Positions 7,472 through 16,405 of a stretch of DNA of 64,000 nucleotides are shown here, piece by piece. The notes below the pieces were generated by a model. It saw nothing but the letters and a program-made list of their open reading frames with translations, was not told where the DNA came from and searched no databases. The stretch's first letter is position 1, and every line of letters begins with the position of its first letter. The stretch spans positions 1 to 64,000 of the forward strand of contig NZ_WFKI01000006.1 of NCBI RefSeq assembly GCF_009208055.1, written 5' to 3'. This DNA comes from Poseidonibacter ostreae (GTDB lineage Bacteria > Campylobacterota > Campylobacteria > Campylobacterales > Arcobacteraceae). The position numbers were made by a program, and so were the translations under genes.

Positions 7472-8353
7472 ATGCCACAAAATATTAAAGCTCATCTTTT
7501 TGTAATCTTAGCAAGTTTTTTGGTTGGAGGTTCTTTTATTGTTACAGATAAATTAACAGGTACTATTGATCCTATATCTATTACTTTATTAAGATTTATT
7601 TTAGCTTCACTTATTTTAGCTCCTTTTATTCTATTAATTAAAAAATATCGAGTTAAAATATTTTCCACTTTTAAAAGAACTATGATAATGAGTTTTTTTT
7701 ATTCCTCTTATTTTATTGGAATGTTCAAAGCTTTAGAAACAACAAGTGCATTAAATACTGGTGCTATTTATACTTTAATCCCGCTCCTTACTGGAATTGC
7801 ATCCATTTTTGTTTTTAAACAATATATTTCTTCTAAACAATATATGGTTTACGCTTTTGGGATAATAGGTACTTGTATTGTAGTTTTTAAAGGTAATTTA
7901 GAATTATTTTTAGCTTTCTCTTTAAATAAGGGTGATTTCATATTTTTATTCTCAATTATTTTAATGACATTATATTCTATTACTTCAAAATATTTTTATA
8001 AAAAAGATGATGAACTTTTAGTTGTAGTATTTATGACTTTAATAGGTGGTTGTATTTGGATGGCAATATCTTTAATTGTTTTTGATGTTCCTTTAGAATG
8101 GGAAAAACTAAATACTACAAATCTGTTAAATATTGGATATTTAACAATTTTTACAACACTATTTACAGTCTTCTTATACCAAAGTGCAAATGTAGTTTTA
8201 GGACCTAAAAAGGTTATGGCATATGTCTATTTAAATCCTGCTTTTGTTGCTATTATTGCCTTTATTATTGACAAAACTACTATGAACTTTTTTACAACTA
8301 TAGGTATTCTTATTTCTGCAATTGCAACTATAATACTTTTAAAAAGTAAATAA
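7472..8353 (+). CDS. DMT-superfamily (EamA) transporter
   Basis: The 293-residue membrane protein has about ten hydrophobic segments arranged as two EamA repeats. The first contains GGSFIVTDKL and ALETTSALNTGAI near the end of helix 4, the second TLFTVFLYQSANVVLGP and AYVYLNPAF, both typical of drug/metabolite exporters. The substrate cannot be told from sequence. GGAG precedes the ATG, and a TATGCT box at 7444-7449 gives a plausible -10. The gene stands apart from the YjdM gene downstream by 70 bases. Confidence 0.85.
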   Translation: MPQNIKAHLFVILASFLVGGSFIVTDKLTGTIDPISITLLRFILASLILAPFILLIKKYRVKIFSTFKRTMIMSFFYSSYFIGMFKALETTSALNTGAIYTLIPLLTGIASIFVFKQYISSKQYMVYAFGIIGTCIVVFKGNLELFLAFSLNKGDFIFLFSIILMTLYSITSKYFYKKDDELLVVVFMTLIGGCIWMAISLIVFDVPLEWEKLNTTNLLNIGYLTIFTTLFTVFLYQSANVVLGPKKVMAYVYLNPAFVAIIAFIIDKTTMNFFTTIGILISAIATIILLKSK

Positions 8354-8423
8354 GTAAAATTATTTTACCAAAGCATAACAAGATTTTGGATATCATTCCA
8401 AATATATAATAAAAAGGAAAAAA

Positions 8424-8765
8424 ATGGAACAACTACCAAATTGCCCAAAATGTAACAGTGAATATACTTATGAAGATGGTTCTTTACTTATCTGTCCTGA
8501 GTGTGCACATGAGTGGACAGCAAGTGATGAGGAAGAAAATACTGAGTTTACTGTAAAAGATGCAAATGGTGCAACTTTAAGAAGTGGTGACGATGTTACT
8601 ATTATAAAAGATTTAAAAGTTAAAGGTAGTTCTTCTGTTGTAAAAGTTGGTACTAAAATTAAAAATATTAGATTAGTTGAAAGTGCAATTGATCATAATA
8701 TTGATTGTAAAATTCCTGGCGTTGGAGCTTTAAAAATTACTCCAATGTATGTAAAGAAATCATAG
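8424..8765 (+). CDS. yjdM: YjdM/PhnA-family zinc-ribbon protein
   Basis: The 113-residue protein has an N-terminal zinc ribbon (Cys7, Cys10, Cys24, Cys27, in CPKC and CPEC) and the conserved C-terminal barrel with VKDANG and DHNIDCKIPGVG. This is the full length expected for PhnA/YjdM. The name PhnA comes from phosphonate-linked loci, but no phosphonate genes are present here and the function of this stand-alone form remains unclear. AAGGA precedes the ATG and TATAAT sits at 8405-8410. The aldo/keto reductase gene begins 5 bases after its stop, so the two form an operon. Confidence 0.9.
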   Translation: MEQLPNCPKCNSEYTYEDGSLLICPECAHEWTASDEEENTEFTVKDANGATLRSGDDVTIIKDLKVKGSSSVVKVGTKIKNIRLVESAIDHNIDCKIPGVGALKITPMYVKKS

Positions 8766-8770
8766 ACTAA

Positions 8771-9574
8771 ATGCCAAATATGATTTATGGAACAGCTTGG
8801 AAGAAAGAAGAGACTACAAGACTTGTAGAACTTGCTATTACTTCAGGTTTTAGAGCAATTGATACAGCTTGTCAACCAAAGCATTATAGAGAAGATTTAG
8901 TAGGAATTGCATTAAATAATTCTTTTAACAAAGGGATTAAAAGAGATGAATTATTTATCCAAACAAAATTCACTCCAATATCTGGACAAGATGAAAATAA
9001 TATGCCTTATTTATCATCTGATGATATTTTAACGCAACTTGAAAAATCATTTTATACTTCTAAAAAGAATCTAAATATTGATTTTATCGATTCTTATTTA
9101 ATTCATTCACCTTTTGGTCCAATTGAAGATTTAGTAAAGGTGTATAGAACTATGGAAGAGTTTGTTCAAGCTGGTGAAGTAGGGCAAATAGGAATTTCAA
9201 ATTGTTATGATTTCAAATTACTTAGCTATTTATATGATATTGCAAAAATAAAACCTAAAGTTGTTCAAAATAGATTCTATTCTGAGTCATCGTATGATAA
9301 AGAGATTAGAGCTTTTTGTAAGCAAAAAGACATTACCTATCAAAGTTTTTGGTCTCTTACTGCTAATCCTAATATTTTAAAAAGCAATGAAGTTCAAAAT
9401 CTAGCAAAAAAATATGAAAAAACAGCAGAGCAAGTTTTCTATAAATTTTTAAATGAAATAGAGATAACACCATTAAATGGAAGTACATCACAAATACATA
9501 TGATTGAAGACTTAGATATTAAAAGTTTCTCTTTAGAATCTTACGAAGTTGATTCTATTTCGAATCTTTTATGA
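8771..9574 (+). CDS. Aldo/keto reductase
   Basis: The 267-residue protein fits a (beta/alpha)8 NADPH-dependent carbonyl reductase. Visible catalytic elements are Asp31 in RAIDTA, Tyr39 in KHYRED, Lys66 in IQTKFTP and the histidine of DSYLIHSP. VGQIGISN and the PLNGSTS cofactor loop near the end also fit. It is slightly shorter than the 275-330 residue norm but complete. It is cotranscribed with the YjdM gene. Substrate unknown; a role in aldehyde detoxification is a guess from family chemistry. Confidence 0.85.
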   Translation: MPNMIYGTAWKKEETTRLVELAITSGFRAIDTACQPKHYREDLVGIALNNSFNKGIKRDELFIQTKFTPISGQDENNMPYLSSDDILTQLEKSFYTSKKNLNIDFIDSYLIHSPFGPIEDLVKVYRTMEEFVQAGEVGQIGISNCYDFKLLSYLYDIAKIKPKVVQNRFYSESSYDKEIRAFCKQKDITYQSFWSLTANPNILKSNEVQNLAKKYEKTAEQVFYKFLNEIEITPLNGSTSQIHMIEDLDIKSFSLESYEVDSISNLL

Positions 9575-9630
9575 TATAACTACAATATATTTAATACAAT
9601 CCAAAATCTAAAAAAGAAAAGAGCATAAAA

Positions 9631-10077
9631 GTGAAAACAAAAAGAATTAGAAAATTAATGATTTCAGGGATTAGTGTAACAACTAATAATAAAAATGAAA
9701 TGAATGAAGAAACAGCAAAAATTGCAACTCTTTGGGATGATTATTCAGAAAATAGTGTTTATAGCGCTACTCATGACAAAGCAAATAATAGTTCAATGTA
9801 TGGAGTTTACTCAAACTACACATCAGATGTAAATGGTGATTATGATGTTACCGTTGGTGTTGAAGTAACTAAAAATAAAAAAGCTATAGTTATTGAAGAT
9901 GAAAAATACTTAGTATTCAAAAAAGAGGGTGAATTACCTCAAGTTGTAATTGATACATGGAAAGAGATTTGGGATTACTTTGAAAATAATGATGAGTATA
10001 AAAGAAAATATTCAATTGACTTTGAACATTATACAAAAGAAGATGAAATAGAAATTTATATTTCTATTGAAAAATAA
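9631..10077 (+). CDS. Effector-binding domain protein (Cass2/GyrI-like)
   Basis: The 148-residue protein looks like a stand-alone effector-binding domain related to AraC/BmrR ligand domains and integron cassette protein Cass2. The N-terminal GISVTTNNKNEM, ETAKIATLWDDY and the central YGVYSNY then YDVTVGVEV fit that fold, as does the late acidic IDFEHY. It starts with GTG, preceded by a weak AAAGAAAAGAG. Such proteins bind cationic or aromatic small molecules. No DNA-binding domain is attached, so it may sequester or sense rather than regulate transcription directly. Confidence 0.75.
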   Translation: MKTKRIRKLMISGISVTTNNKNEMNEETAKIATLWDDYSENSVYSATHDKANNSSMYGVYSNYTSDVNGDYDVTVGVEVTKNKKAIVIEDEKYLVFKKEGELPQVVIDTWKEIWDYFENNDEYKRKYSIDFEHYTKEDEIEIYISIEK

Positions 10078-10080
10078 TTA

Positions 10081-10108
10081 AAACAATAAGTATAAATACT
10101 TATTGTTT
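10081..10108. terminator. Bidirectional terminator between convergent genes
   Basis: A 13-bp perfect stem (AAACAATAAGTAT, 10081-10093, and its complement, 10096-10108) has a two-base centre. It lies between the stop of the effector-binding gene and the stop of the DsbC-like gene, overlapping the latter's last codons. A- and T-rich flanks allow it to act in both directions. Confidence 0.6.
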
Positions 10109-10825
10109 AACATTGTACTTTGTAAGCATATTTGGCCAAGAAACTTTATTTCCTTCTTTGTCAAATACTGCTGGAGTACCTCTTACATCTAACTCTTGTG
10201 CAATAGCCATTTGAGCTGTTAAACTAGCTTCAAGTTGAGCTAACTCTTTTTCTGAATAATTTCTATTTTTATAACCTTCATCATTAACATTAATAGTTAA
10301 CATTGCTTTGATTTTCTCAGCATTTGTTTTTTTACTCATTACGTACATAGACATATCTTTTGCATTTTTATGAAAATCTAATGGATAATAGAAAACTCTA
10401 ATTTTTACATTTTTCTCAATTTGAGGGAAATATGATTCAAACTTTTTACAATATGGACATTCTGGATCTGTAAATAAGAAATACTCATCACTTCCACTTC
10501 CAAAAGTTAAAGCTTCTTTTCCTGTAAGTCCTGATACATCAGCAGGAGCTTCTAGTTTTGCACCTGTTTGAGTATTTATTACATCACCAGCAATTAAGTT
10601 TTTCTTATCTTTTGTTAAATATACTTCATCATTATTACCTTGAATAATTACTTTTAATAAATAAAAGTTTTCAAGATCATATGCTTTTCTTACAGTTATT
10701 GGAACTCTTTTAAAAAGCTCTAACTCTTCTATTTGTTTTATTTCGTTTTGTGATAACTGTGTTGCTGCATTTAAGCTTGTGCCTATTAATAATGCTAACA
10801 ATAGTTTCTTTGCTATTTGAATCAT
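10100..10825 (-). CDS. Periplasmic DsbC/DsbG-like thiol:disulfide isomerase
   Basis: The 241-residue protein has a Sec signal peptide (residues 1 to about 20, hydrophobic LLLALLIGTSLNA). An N-terminal dimerisation-like segment is followed by a thioredoxin-fold domain with FTDPECPYCKKFE (Cys123-Pro-Tyr-Cys126) and the cis-proline loop GTPAVF near the end. CPYC is a DsbG-like or reductase-like active site. E. coli DsbC has CGYC. It probably isomerises or reduces disulfides in periplasmic proteins. No DsbD-like partner is nearby. It might keep cytochrome c haem-site cysteines reduced, since CcsBA is in this window, but that link is inference. Confidence 0.85.
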   Translation of the reverse strand: MIQIAKKLLLALLIGTSLNAATQLSQNEIKQIEELELFKRVPITVRKAYDLENFYLLKVIIQGNNDEVYLTKDKKNLIAGDVINTQTGAKLEAPADVSGLTGKEALTFGSGSDEYFLFTDPECPYCKKFESYFPQIEKNVKIRVFYYPLDFHKNAKDMSMYVMSKKTNAEKIKAMLTINVNDEGYKNRNYSEKELAQLEASLTAQMAIAQELDVRGTPAVFDKEGNKVSWPNMLTKYNVKQ

Positions 10826-10895
10826 TTATATTCCTATTTTAAATTTGTATGACATATTACTATTTAAGTGTTAACGAATAGTTAAAAGTAAAGCA

Positions 10896-11795
10896 CTAAA
10901 TTATAAGCTTTGATAATATTGCAGTTGTAATAAATGAGAATAAAATTCCATATCCAACAATTGCAATACTAAGTCTAGGAGCAAGACCTGCCATTGAAGC
11001 CATCGCACCTGCTGTTATCATAGGAGCCATTCCCGCTTCAAAAATAGATACTTGTCCTGCAAGATTGTTCCAGCCAAATAATATAATTACAAGATAAGCA
11101 ATCAAAGGAGCAATTGCTAGTTTTATTATAAGTGCGATACTTAAAGGTTTTATATCATCTTTTGGTAGTTTAAACTGTAGTTGTAAACCAACTGCAACAA
11201 GTGCAACAGGAATTAAAGTATTTGCAAATGTCGTAAGAATACTTGTAATCATTGGATGAAAAGTTTGACCTAAAAATAAAAGAGCAAATAATAAAGCTAA
11301 AAATGATGGAAATGTAATGATTTTTTGAATAATTAGTTTAAAACTTAAATTAGAGTTTGATGAATAATACGCTGTAATAAAAGCTCCATAAACTGCAAGT
11401 GCTAAAAATGTACCTAACTGGTCATATATCAAAACATAAGGAAGAGCCTCTTCACCTAAATATGCGTTGATTATAGGAATTCCCATAATTGAACTGTTTG
11501 TTAAAATAGCTACTAATAATAAACCACCTGTAACATCTTTTGACCAATTTAAAAGTTTTGAACAAAAAATCACTAGAAGTGCTGATATTCCCATAACAAT
11601 CCATGCAATAATAGCAGGTATTAAAACATCAAAAGAAAACTCTAACTTTGGGACTTGCAATAAAATAATGGCAGGTAGCGAAATATAGATAATAAATTTA
11701 TTTAAAATATTTGGTGTCTCTTTGGGAAATATATTAAGTTTTTGTAAGACATATCCTACTACTATTGCAAAACCTATTAAAAGAAAGTTTTCCAT
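10896..11795 (-). CDS. AEC-family transporter
   Basis: The 299-residue integral membrane protein has about ten hydrophobic helices in two halves. The first half carries the helix with NKFIIYISLPAIIL, then TNSSIMGIPIINAYLG. The second contains TLIPVALVAVGLQL and FEAGMAPMITAGAMA, both typical of auxin-efflux-carrier family proteins, which export or exchange small carboxylates. It lies downstream of nothing obvious, and its promoter must be in 11796-11925, shared divergently with the nitroreductase gene. Confidence 0.88.
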   Translation of the reverse strand: MENFLLIGFAIVVGYVLQKLNIFPKETPNILNKFIIYISLPAIILLQVPKLEFSFDVLIPAIIAWIVMGISALLVIFCSKLLNWSKDVTGGLLLVAILTNSSIMGIPIINAYLGEEALPYVLIYDQLGTFLALAVYGAFITAYYSSNSNLSFKLIIQKIITFPSFLALLFALLFLGQTFHPMITSILTTFANTLIPVALVAVGLQLQFKLPKDDIKPLSIALIIKLAIAPLIAYLVIILFGWNNLAGQVSIFEAGMAPMITAGAMASMAGLAPRLSIAIVGYGILFSFITTAILSKLII

Positions 11796-11925
11796 TTATC
11801 AAATCCTTTTTTTAAAAAAATCATTATAACACAATTATATATTATATCATTACTTACAAAAAGTAAAGTAAGGGATTTATAAGTTAACTATCTATATAAT
11901 TTACAAGAAAATTAAAAGGAATAAT

Positions 11926-12555
11926 ATGAATAATACATTTGAAGAGGCAATGAACTTTAGACATGCATGTAAAGTGTTTGATGATACGAAAAAGATTAGT
12001 GATGAAGATTTAAACTATATTTTAGAAGCAGGAAGAAAATCTCCATCATCTTTTGGTATGGAGCCTTGGAAGTTTTTAGTAATTACTAATGAAGAGTTAA
12101 AAGAAAAGCTAAGACCAGCTTGTTGGAATCAAGTTCAAGTTACTTCTTGTTCTCATTTAATTATTGTACTAGCTGCAATTGATGCAGTAAAACCTGAATT
12201 TGGTGTAGTTGAACGAAAATTTAAAAGAAGAACAATGCCTCAAGATAAGCTTGATATGTATTTAGGTTTATATGCAAGTCATTTAGAAAAGACTTTATCA
12301 AGTGATGAAAATGTATATTCATGGACTTCTAAGCAAACTTATTTAGCAGCTGCAAATATGATGACAGCTGCAGCTATAAAAGGTGTAGACTCTTGTCCTA
12401 TTGAAGGTTATGAAAAAGAGAAAGTTGAAGAGATTTTAGGTTTAGATACATCTAAATATCAATTATCTGTTGTTTTACCTTTTGGATTTAGATTAAATGA
12501 GCAATCAACTCAATTAAGAGAAAAACAAGAAGATATAGTAGAGTTTATAAAATAA
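11926..12555 (+). CDS. NAD(P)H-dependent nitroreductase-family oxidoreductase
   Basis: The 209-residue flavoprotein has the nitroreductase fold signatures: RHACKVFDD near the start (FMN phosphate arginine), SPSSFGMEPWKF around 40-51, then AAANMMTAAAIKGVDSCPIEGY and VVLPFGFR. It resembles NfsB/YfkO-type enzymes that reduce quinones and nitro compounds using FMN. AAAGGA precedes the ATG. It ends 11 bases from the stop of modC on the other strand with no clear hairpin between. Confidence 0.88.
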   Translation: MNNTFEEAMNFRHACKVFDDTKKISDEDLNYILEAGRKSPSSFGMEPWKFLVITNEELKEKLRPACWNQVQVTSCSHLIIVLAAIDAVKPEFGVVERKFKRRTMPQDKLDMYLGLYASHLEKTLSSDENVYSWTSKQTYLAAANMMTAAAIKGVDSCPIEGYEKEKVEEILGLDTSKYQLSVVLPFGFRLNEQSTQLREKQEDIVEFIK

Positions 12556-12565
12556 AACTAAACGT

Positions 12566-13420
12566 CTATATTTTAGAAAGAGTAGGAGCAAAGGCTTTTG
12601 TTCCTACTCTTACTTTTTCTCCTACTTTATACTCTTTAGCTTCATCTTCACATAATACAATTTCAACTAATTGCTGACCAATTGAAATAATAGCTATATA
12701 AATAACATCAGTTTTTATAATATCTAAGATTTCACCCTCAAAAGAAAACTTTTGAGATCCTGATGTTTTTAATAAAACTTCAGTTGGATTTCCATCTTGA
12801 ATAATCTTACCTTGTTTCATTACTAAAACACGATTTGCTAATCTATAAATTTCACTAGGTTCATGACTTACCATTATAGTTGTAGTTTTAAACTCTTTAT
12901 GTAAATTAAGTATTTCATTTTGAAGTTTCATTCTCATATTTGGGTCAAGTGCTGAAAGTGGCTCATCCATAAGTAATAGTTTTGGACTATTCATTAAAGC
13001 TCTACATAAACTAACTCTTTGTTTTTGTCCTCCACTTAAAGTATTTGGCATTCTTTTAGCAAGTTGTTTTAATTCGGTTAATTCTAAAAGTTTATTTGCA
13101 AGTTTTTTATCTTTATTTACATATAAAAGATTCTGTTCAACACTCATATTATTAAATAATGCATAATCTTGAAAGACAAAACCAATCTGCCTTTTTTGAA
13201 TACTTAAACTATTTTTTCCATCAAGCCAAACTTCCTTATCAACACTTATTTTTCCACTAGCTTCCTCTAAACCTGCTAAGATTCGAAGTAAGGTAGTTTT
13301 TCCACTTCCACTAAGTCCTGAAAGTGCAATAAATTCCCCTTGTTTAATATCTGCATTTATATCTAAATCCATTAGACCATTTGAACCATGTAGTTGTTTG
13401 CTTATATCTATTTTTATCAT
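12566..13420 (-). CDS. modC: Molybdate ABC transporter ATPase
   Basis: This cytoplasmic ATPase energises molybdate or tungstate import with ModA and ModB. I start it at the ATG at 13420, which overlaps the upstream stop as ATGA (284 residues). A longer reading frame from 13438 adds six residues but overlaps the neighbour more and has no better ribosome site. Motifs, with residue numbers from the chosen start: Walker A GLSGSGKT (about 35-42), Q-loop FVFQDYALF, signature LSGGQKQRVSLCRAL, Walker B LLLMDEPLSALD, and the H-loop in MVSHE. A C-terminal TOBE-like domain (about 220-284) may sense molybdate. It is the last gene of the operon. Confidence 0.93.
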   Translation of the reverse strand: MIKIDISKQLHGSNGLMDLDINADIKQGEFIALSGLSGSGKTTLLRILAGLEEASGKISVDKEVWLDGKNSLSIQKRQIGFVFQDYALFNNMSVEQNLLYVNKDKKLANKLLELTELKQLAKRMPNTLSGGQKQRVSLCRALMNSPKLLLMDEPLSALDPNMRMKLQNEILNLHKEFKTTTIMVSHEPSEIYRLANRVLVMKQGKIIQDGNPTEVLLKTSGSQKFSFEGEILDIIKTDVIYIAIISIGQQLVEIVLCEDEAKEYKVGEKVRVGTKAFAPTLSKI

Positions 13421-13767
13421 ACAGTAAGTGTTGCCCATTTTTTATCATTTTGTAAAGCTTTATTTAATAACTCACCAGTATGATTACAAGTAATTGAATT
13501 TTTTTCTAACTTTTTAACTGCTTTATACTCTTGTGCACAAACAATACATGCACTAAACTCAACACCATCTTTTTGAATCTCTTTGATTTTTTTTCTAATT
13601 TTCTTACTTTTAATCACAGATTTTATGGAAGCACCCCAAAACATGATATGCACTCTTTTCCAATATCCTCTTGGAATTGAAACCCCTCCATAAAGTAGGG
13701 GGAACTTTAAAATACTATCAATATTTTCTGTTGAGATAACTATAAGTAAATTTTCTTTTTTCATCAT
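13417..13767 (-). CDS. DsrE-like small protein in the mod operon
   Basis: The 116-residue protein begins with ENLLIVISTEN. It contains RVHIMFWGAS, and later FSACIVCAQEY and ITCNHTGELL, a pattern of beta-alpha repeats with a conserved cysteine region that fits DsrE/DsrF/YchN-like proteins. Those act in sulfur relay or have unknown roles. It sits between modB (5 bases upstream) and modC (ATGA overlap), so its expression is tied to molybdate uptake. A role in sulfur chemistry of the molybdenum cofactor is tempting but unsupported by sequence alone. Confidence 0.65.
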   Translation of the reverse strand: MMKKENLLIVISTENIDSILKFPLLYGGVSIPRGYWKRVHIMFWGASIKSVIKSKKIRKKIKEIQKDGVEFSACIVCAQEYKAVKKLEKNSITCNHTGELLNKALQNDKKWATLTV

Positions 13768-13772
13768 ATCTC

Positions 13773-14459
13773 CTAAATAAAGGTTTTTTTCTGTTTTGCA
13801 TTAAAAATATATACACCAAATAGAACTATAAAACTCATAATTAACATAATTGCACTATATATATGTGCATTTACATAATCTAAAATCTCAACATACTCAT
13901 ATATCGCAACTGACGCCACTTTTGTTTCAGCAGGTATACTTCCACCCACCATTAAAACCACGCCAAACTCTCCAACAGTATGTGCAAATGTTATAATAAT
14001 TGCTGTTAAAAGTGCTGGTTTGATATTTGGAAGTGCTATAAAAAAAAGTGTTGTTAATTTACTTTTTCCGCTTATATAACTAGCCTCAAGCATATTTTTG
14101 TTTAAACTTTCAAAACCACTCTGCAAAGGCTGAACCATAAAAGGAAGACTATAAAAACAAGATGCTACAACTAAACCTGTAAAATTAAAAACTAATTTTA
14201 TCCCTAAGTATTCATTAAAAAAATTTCCAATGGGAGAATTTAATGATAGAGTATAAAGTAAATAAAAACCTAAAACTGACGGTGGCAGTACAATAGGAAG
14301 TGCAGTTAGAGCTTCAAGAACTGGCTTGATTTTTGATTTTGTTTGAGATAGATACCATGCTAAGGGTAGGGCTATAATAAATAAAATAATAGTAGTTGTA
14401 AGAGCAAGTTTAAAAGATAAAATAAAAGGTTCAAACTCTAAATTACTTAAATAGTTCAT
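13773..14459 (-). CDS. modB: Molybdate ABC transporter permease
   Basis: The 228-residue permease has about five to six hydrophobic helices and the inner-membrane permease EAA loop region around EASYISGKSKLTTLFFIALPNIKP. ALPIVLPPSVLGFYLLY and FAHTVGEFGVVLMVGG are diagnostic of ModB. Its stop is 5 bases before the DsrE-like gene, and its start shares a base with the stop of the TOBE gene. It forms the channel for molybdate delivered by ModA and driven by ModC. Confidence 0.93.
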   Translation of the reverse strand: MNYLSNLEFEPFILSFKLALTTTIILFIIALPLAWYLSQTKSKIKPVLEALTALPIVLPPSVLGFYLLYTLSLNSPIGNFFNEYLGIKLVFNFTGLVVASCFYSLPFMVQPLQSGFESLNKNMLEASYISGKSKLTTLFFIALPNIKPALLTAIIITFAHTVGEFGVVLMVGGSIPAETKVASVAIYEYVEILDYVNAHIYSAIMLIMSFIVLFGVYIFNAKQKKTFI

Positions 14460-14854
14460 TACGATATAACCTTTTGTATTGATAACTCACTAGCTTTGAT
14501 AAATGCTATTATTTCATCATTTTCTTTTAGATTCATTCTATTTACTGAGTTTGTCGTTATGATACTTGTTAAAACTGTACCTTGAAAATCTAAGCTAAGT
14601 GAAGAAAGTAACTTTCCTTTATCAAGCTTTTTTATTACACAATCTAATCTATTTGAAAGACTAATATCTCCTGTAAAACTCTTTGCTATTGCTATATGAG
14701 ATGCATTAACACTTAATATTACTTTTGTTCCTATATCTATATTTGAAAGTCCTAAACTCATCATTGATAAAGTTATATTCTTAAAGTTAAACTGTACAAT
14801 AGTAAGGTTTTCTAAACTATCAATATCTATTACTTTTGCTTCGAATTTATTCAT
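14459..14854 (-). CDS. Di-TOBE (Mop-like) molybdate-binding protein
   Basis: The 131-residue protein is two TOBE/Mop-like repeats: about 1-65 with FEAKVIDIDS and IGTKVILSVNASHIAIAKS, and about 66-131 with NRLDCVIKKLDKGK, VLTSIITTNSVNRM and IIAFIKASELSIQKV. Mop repeats bind molybdate or tungstate in oligomers and serve as storage or buffering proteins. The C-terminal part of ModE has the same repeat type, so this may be a gene-level duplication of that sensor. It overlaps modA by 8 bases at its start and modB by one base at its end, a tight placement for translational coupling. Confidence 0.8.
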   Translation of the reverse strand: MNKFEAKVIDIDSLENLTIVQFNFKNITLSMMSLGLSNIDIGTKVILSVNASHIAIAKSFTGDISLSNRLDCVIKKLDKGKLLSSLSLDFQGTVLTSIITTNSVNRMNLKENDEIIAFIKASELSIQKVIS

Positions 14855-15602
14855 TTATTAAGTACCCATAACTTTTAAATATCTCTTTTGCTTTTTTTGA
14901 AAAAATAAAATTATAAAAAGCTTGAGTTTCTTCTTTATTCTTTGCATTGTTTAATAAAACAACACCTTGTTTAATTGGAGTATAAAGCTTAGAATCTATC
15001 TCTTTCCAGTTTATATTTTCTTTATATTTACTCATTTTGTTTGAAAATAAAGAGGATTTTGCAATTATTCCAATATCAGTTGCACTTACACTATATGAAA
15101 TAGTTTGTGAAATTGATTCTCCATAAACAAATTTTGATTTAATATTTTCAAATACTTTTGCATTTTTCAAAGCTTGGAAACTTGCAATGCCATAAGGTGC
15201 AGTTTTGGGATTTGCAATAGCAATTTGCTTTATATTCTTATCTTCTAATAAGTGTTTTATATCTTTGCTAAAGTCAAGATTTTTAGTACTAAAGTATGCT
15301 AAAGAACCTTTTGCATAAACTTTAGGCTCAATATTTGCAAAATTATTTTTATATAAATTATAAGGGTATTTCATATTTGCAGACATAAATAAATCATAAG
15401 GAGCACCATGTGATATTTGTGCATTTAGTTTTCCACTACTACCTAGGATTACATTTACTTTTGTGTTAGGATTTTTAATATTAAACTCTTTTATTAAATC
15501 ATTAATTGCATAAGAAACATTCGCAGCAACTGCAATAGTGATATCTTTTGCGTTAATATTTAATACTAATAAAAGTAGTACTAAAACTATTTTGTTAAAC
15601 AT
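14847..15602 (-). CDS. modA: Molybdate-binding periplasmic protein
   Basis: The 251-residue protein has a signal peptide (residues 1 to about 18, LVLLLLVLNINA). The mature ModA fold follows: ITIAVAANVSYAI near the N-terminus, then VILGSSGKLNAQI with the anion-binding serine residues, GAPYDLFMSAN, and IANPKTAPYG in the second lobe. It captures molybdate or tungstate in the periplasm and delivers it to ModB. The gene starts 14 bases after modE. Confidence 0.93.
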   Translation of the reverse strand: MFNKIVLVLLLLVLNINAKDITIAVAANVSYAINDLIKEFNIKNPNTKVNVILGSSGKLNAQISHGAPYDLFMSANMKYPYNLYKNNFANIEPKVYAKGSLAYFSTKNLDFSKDIKHLLEDKNIKQIAIANPKTAPYGIASFQALKNAKVFENIKSKFVYGESISQTISYSVSATDIGIIAKSSLFSNKMSKYKENINWKEIDSKLYTPIKQGVVLLNNAKNKEETQAFYNFIFSKKAKEIFKSYGYLINE

Positions 15603-15616
15603 TTAATATCCTTTTA

Positions 15617-16399
15617 TTAATTTCCAATCATAATATCAGAAGACTTTATGATTGCATAAACTTCTTGGCCTATTTTAAGCTCTAACTCTTTTGCTGCTTC
15701 TGTTGTAATTACGGAAGTTATTACATCTGTATCATTTATTAAGATATTTACTTCACAGCTAACTTCACTAAAAGTTAGTTTGTTTATAAGGCCTTTTATT
15801 TTATTTCTTGCACTAAAACCTTTTACGTTATTTGTTGAAATCATTACATTATTTGATTTAAAAATCGCTAGTACTTCTTTATTTTTTTCAAGTACTAAGT
15901 TTTCTATAGAATTTTTTGAAATTGAAGAAACTAGTCTTTGATTGCTTTTTGTTTTTAATACAATATTTGCATTAACTTTATCAATATTAATAGCTTCTAT
16001 TTTTGCTAGTATTTGATTTCTTGCACTAATTTGCATAGTAAACCTTTGTAAGGATTTTAAATTACCTGAATTAAAATCAGTTAGTGTTGTAAGTTTTTCT
16101 AGAAATTTTGTATGTTCTTTTTGTAAAATAGTGTAACTTTGAATTAAGTTCTTCCCATATTCAGTTATTGAAGCTCCACCACCACCAATGCCACCAGTTT
16201 CTCTTAAAACAACTGTATTATCGCAAAGGTTATTTATACTATTTATTGCATCCCATGCACTTTTATAGCTCATAGGTACGGCTTTTGCTGCTTTAGAAAT
16301 TGAGCCATGTTCTAAAATTGCTTCTAACAATAGTATTCTTTTTTCTAGTAAAAATGGAGTTTTTGAGTTTAAAAGAGTTAACGATGAAGAAAATTCCAT
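15617..16399 (-). CDS. modE: Molybdate-responsive regulator ModE
   Basis: The 260-residue regulator has an N-terminal winged helix (about 15-95), with ILEHGSISKAAKAVPMSYKSAWDAI and GGGGASITEYG, as in ModE. Two Mop/TOBE repeats follow at about 125-190 and 195-260, marked by SARNQI and SARNKI motifs, which bind molybdate. Holo-ModE represses mod genes. The palindrome at 16406-16433, just upstream, is a probable autoregulatory site. As first gene of the modE-modA-TOBE-modB-DsrE-modC operon it would set uptake for the whole cluster. Confidence 0.92.
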   Translation of the reverse strand: MEFSSSLTLLNSKTPFLLEKRILLLEAILEHGSISKAAKAVPMSYKSAWDAINSINNLCDNTVVLRETGGIGGGGASITEYGKNLIQSYTILQKEHTKFLEKLTTLTDFNSGNLKSLQRFTMQISARNQILAKIEAINIDKVNANIVLKTKSNQRLVSSISKNSIENLVLEKNKEVLAIFKSNNVMISTNNVKGFSARNKIKGLINKLTFSEVSCEVNILINDTDVITSVITTEAAKELELKIGQEVYAIIKSSDIMIGN

Positions 16400-16405
16400 T
16401 TTTTA

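Noticed and set aside
13421..13438. Six-codon extension of modC
   Set aside because: The ATG at 13420 overlaps the preceding stop as ATGA, the common coupled arrangement, and the added residues do not resemble ModC.
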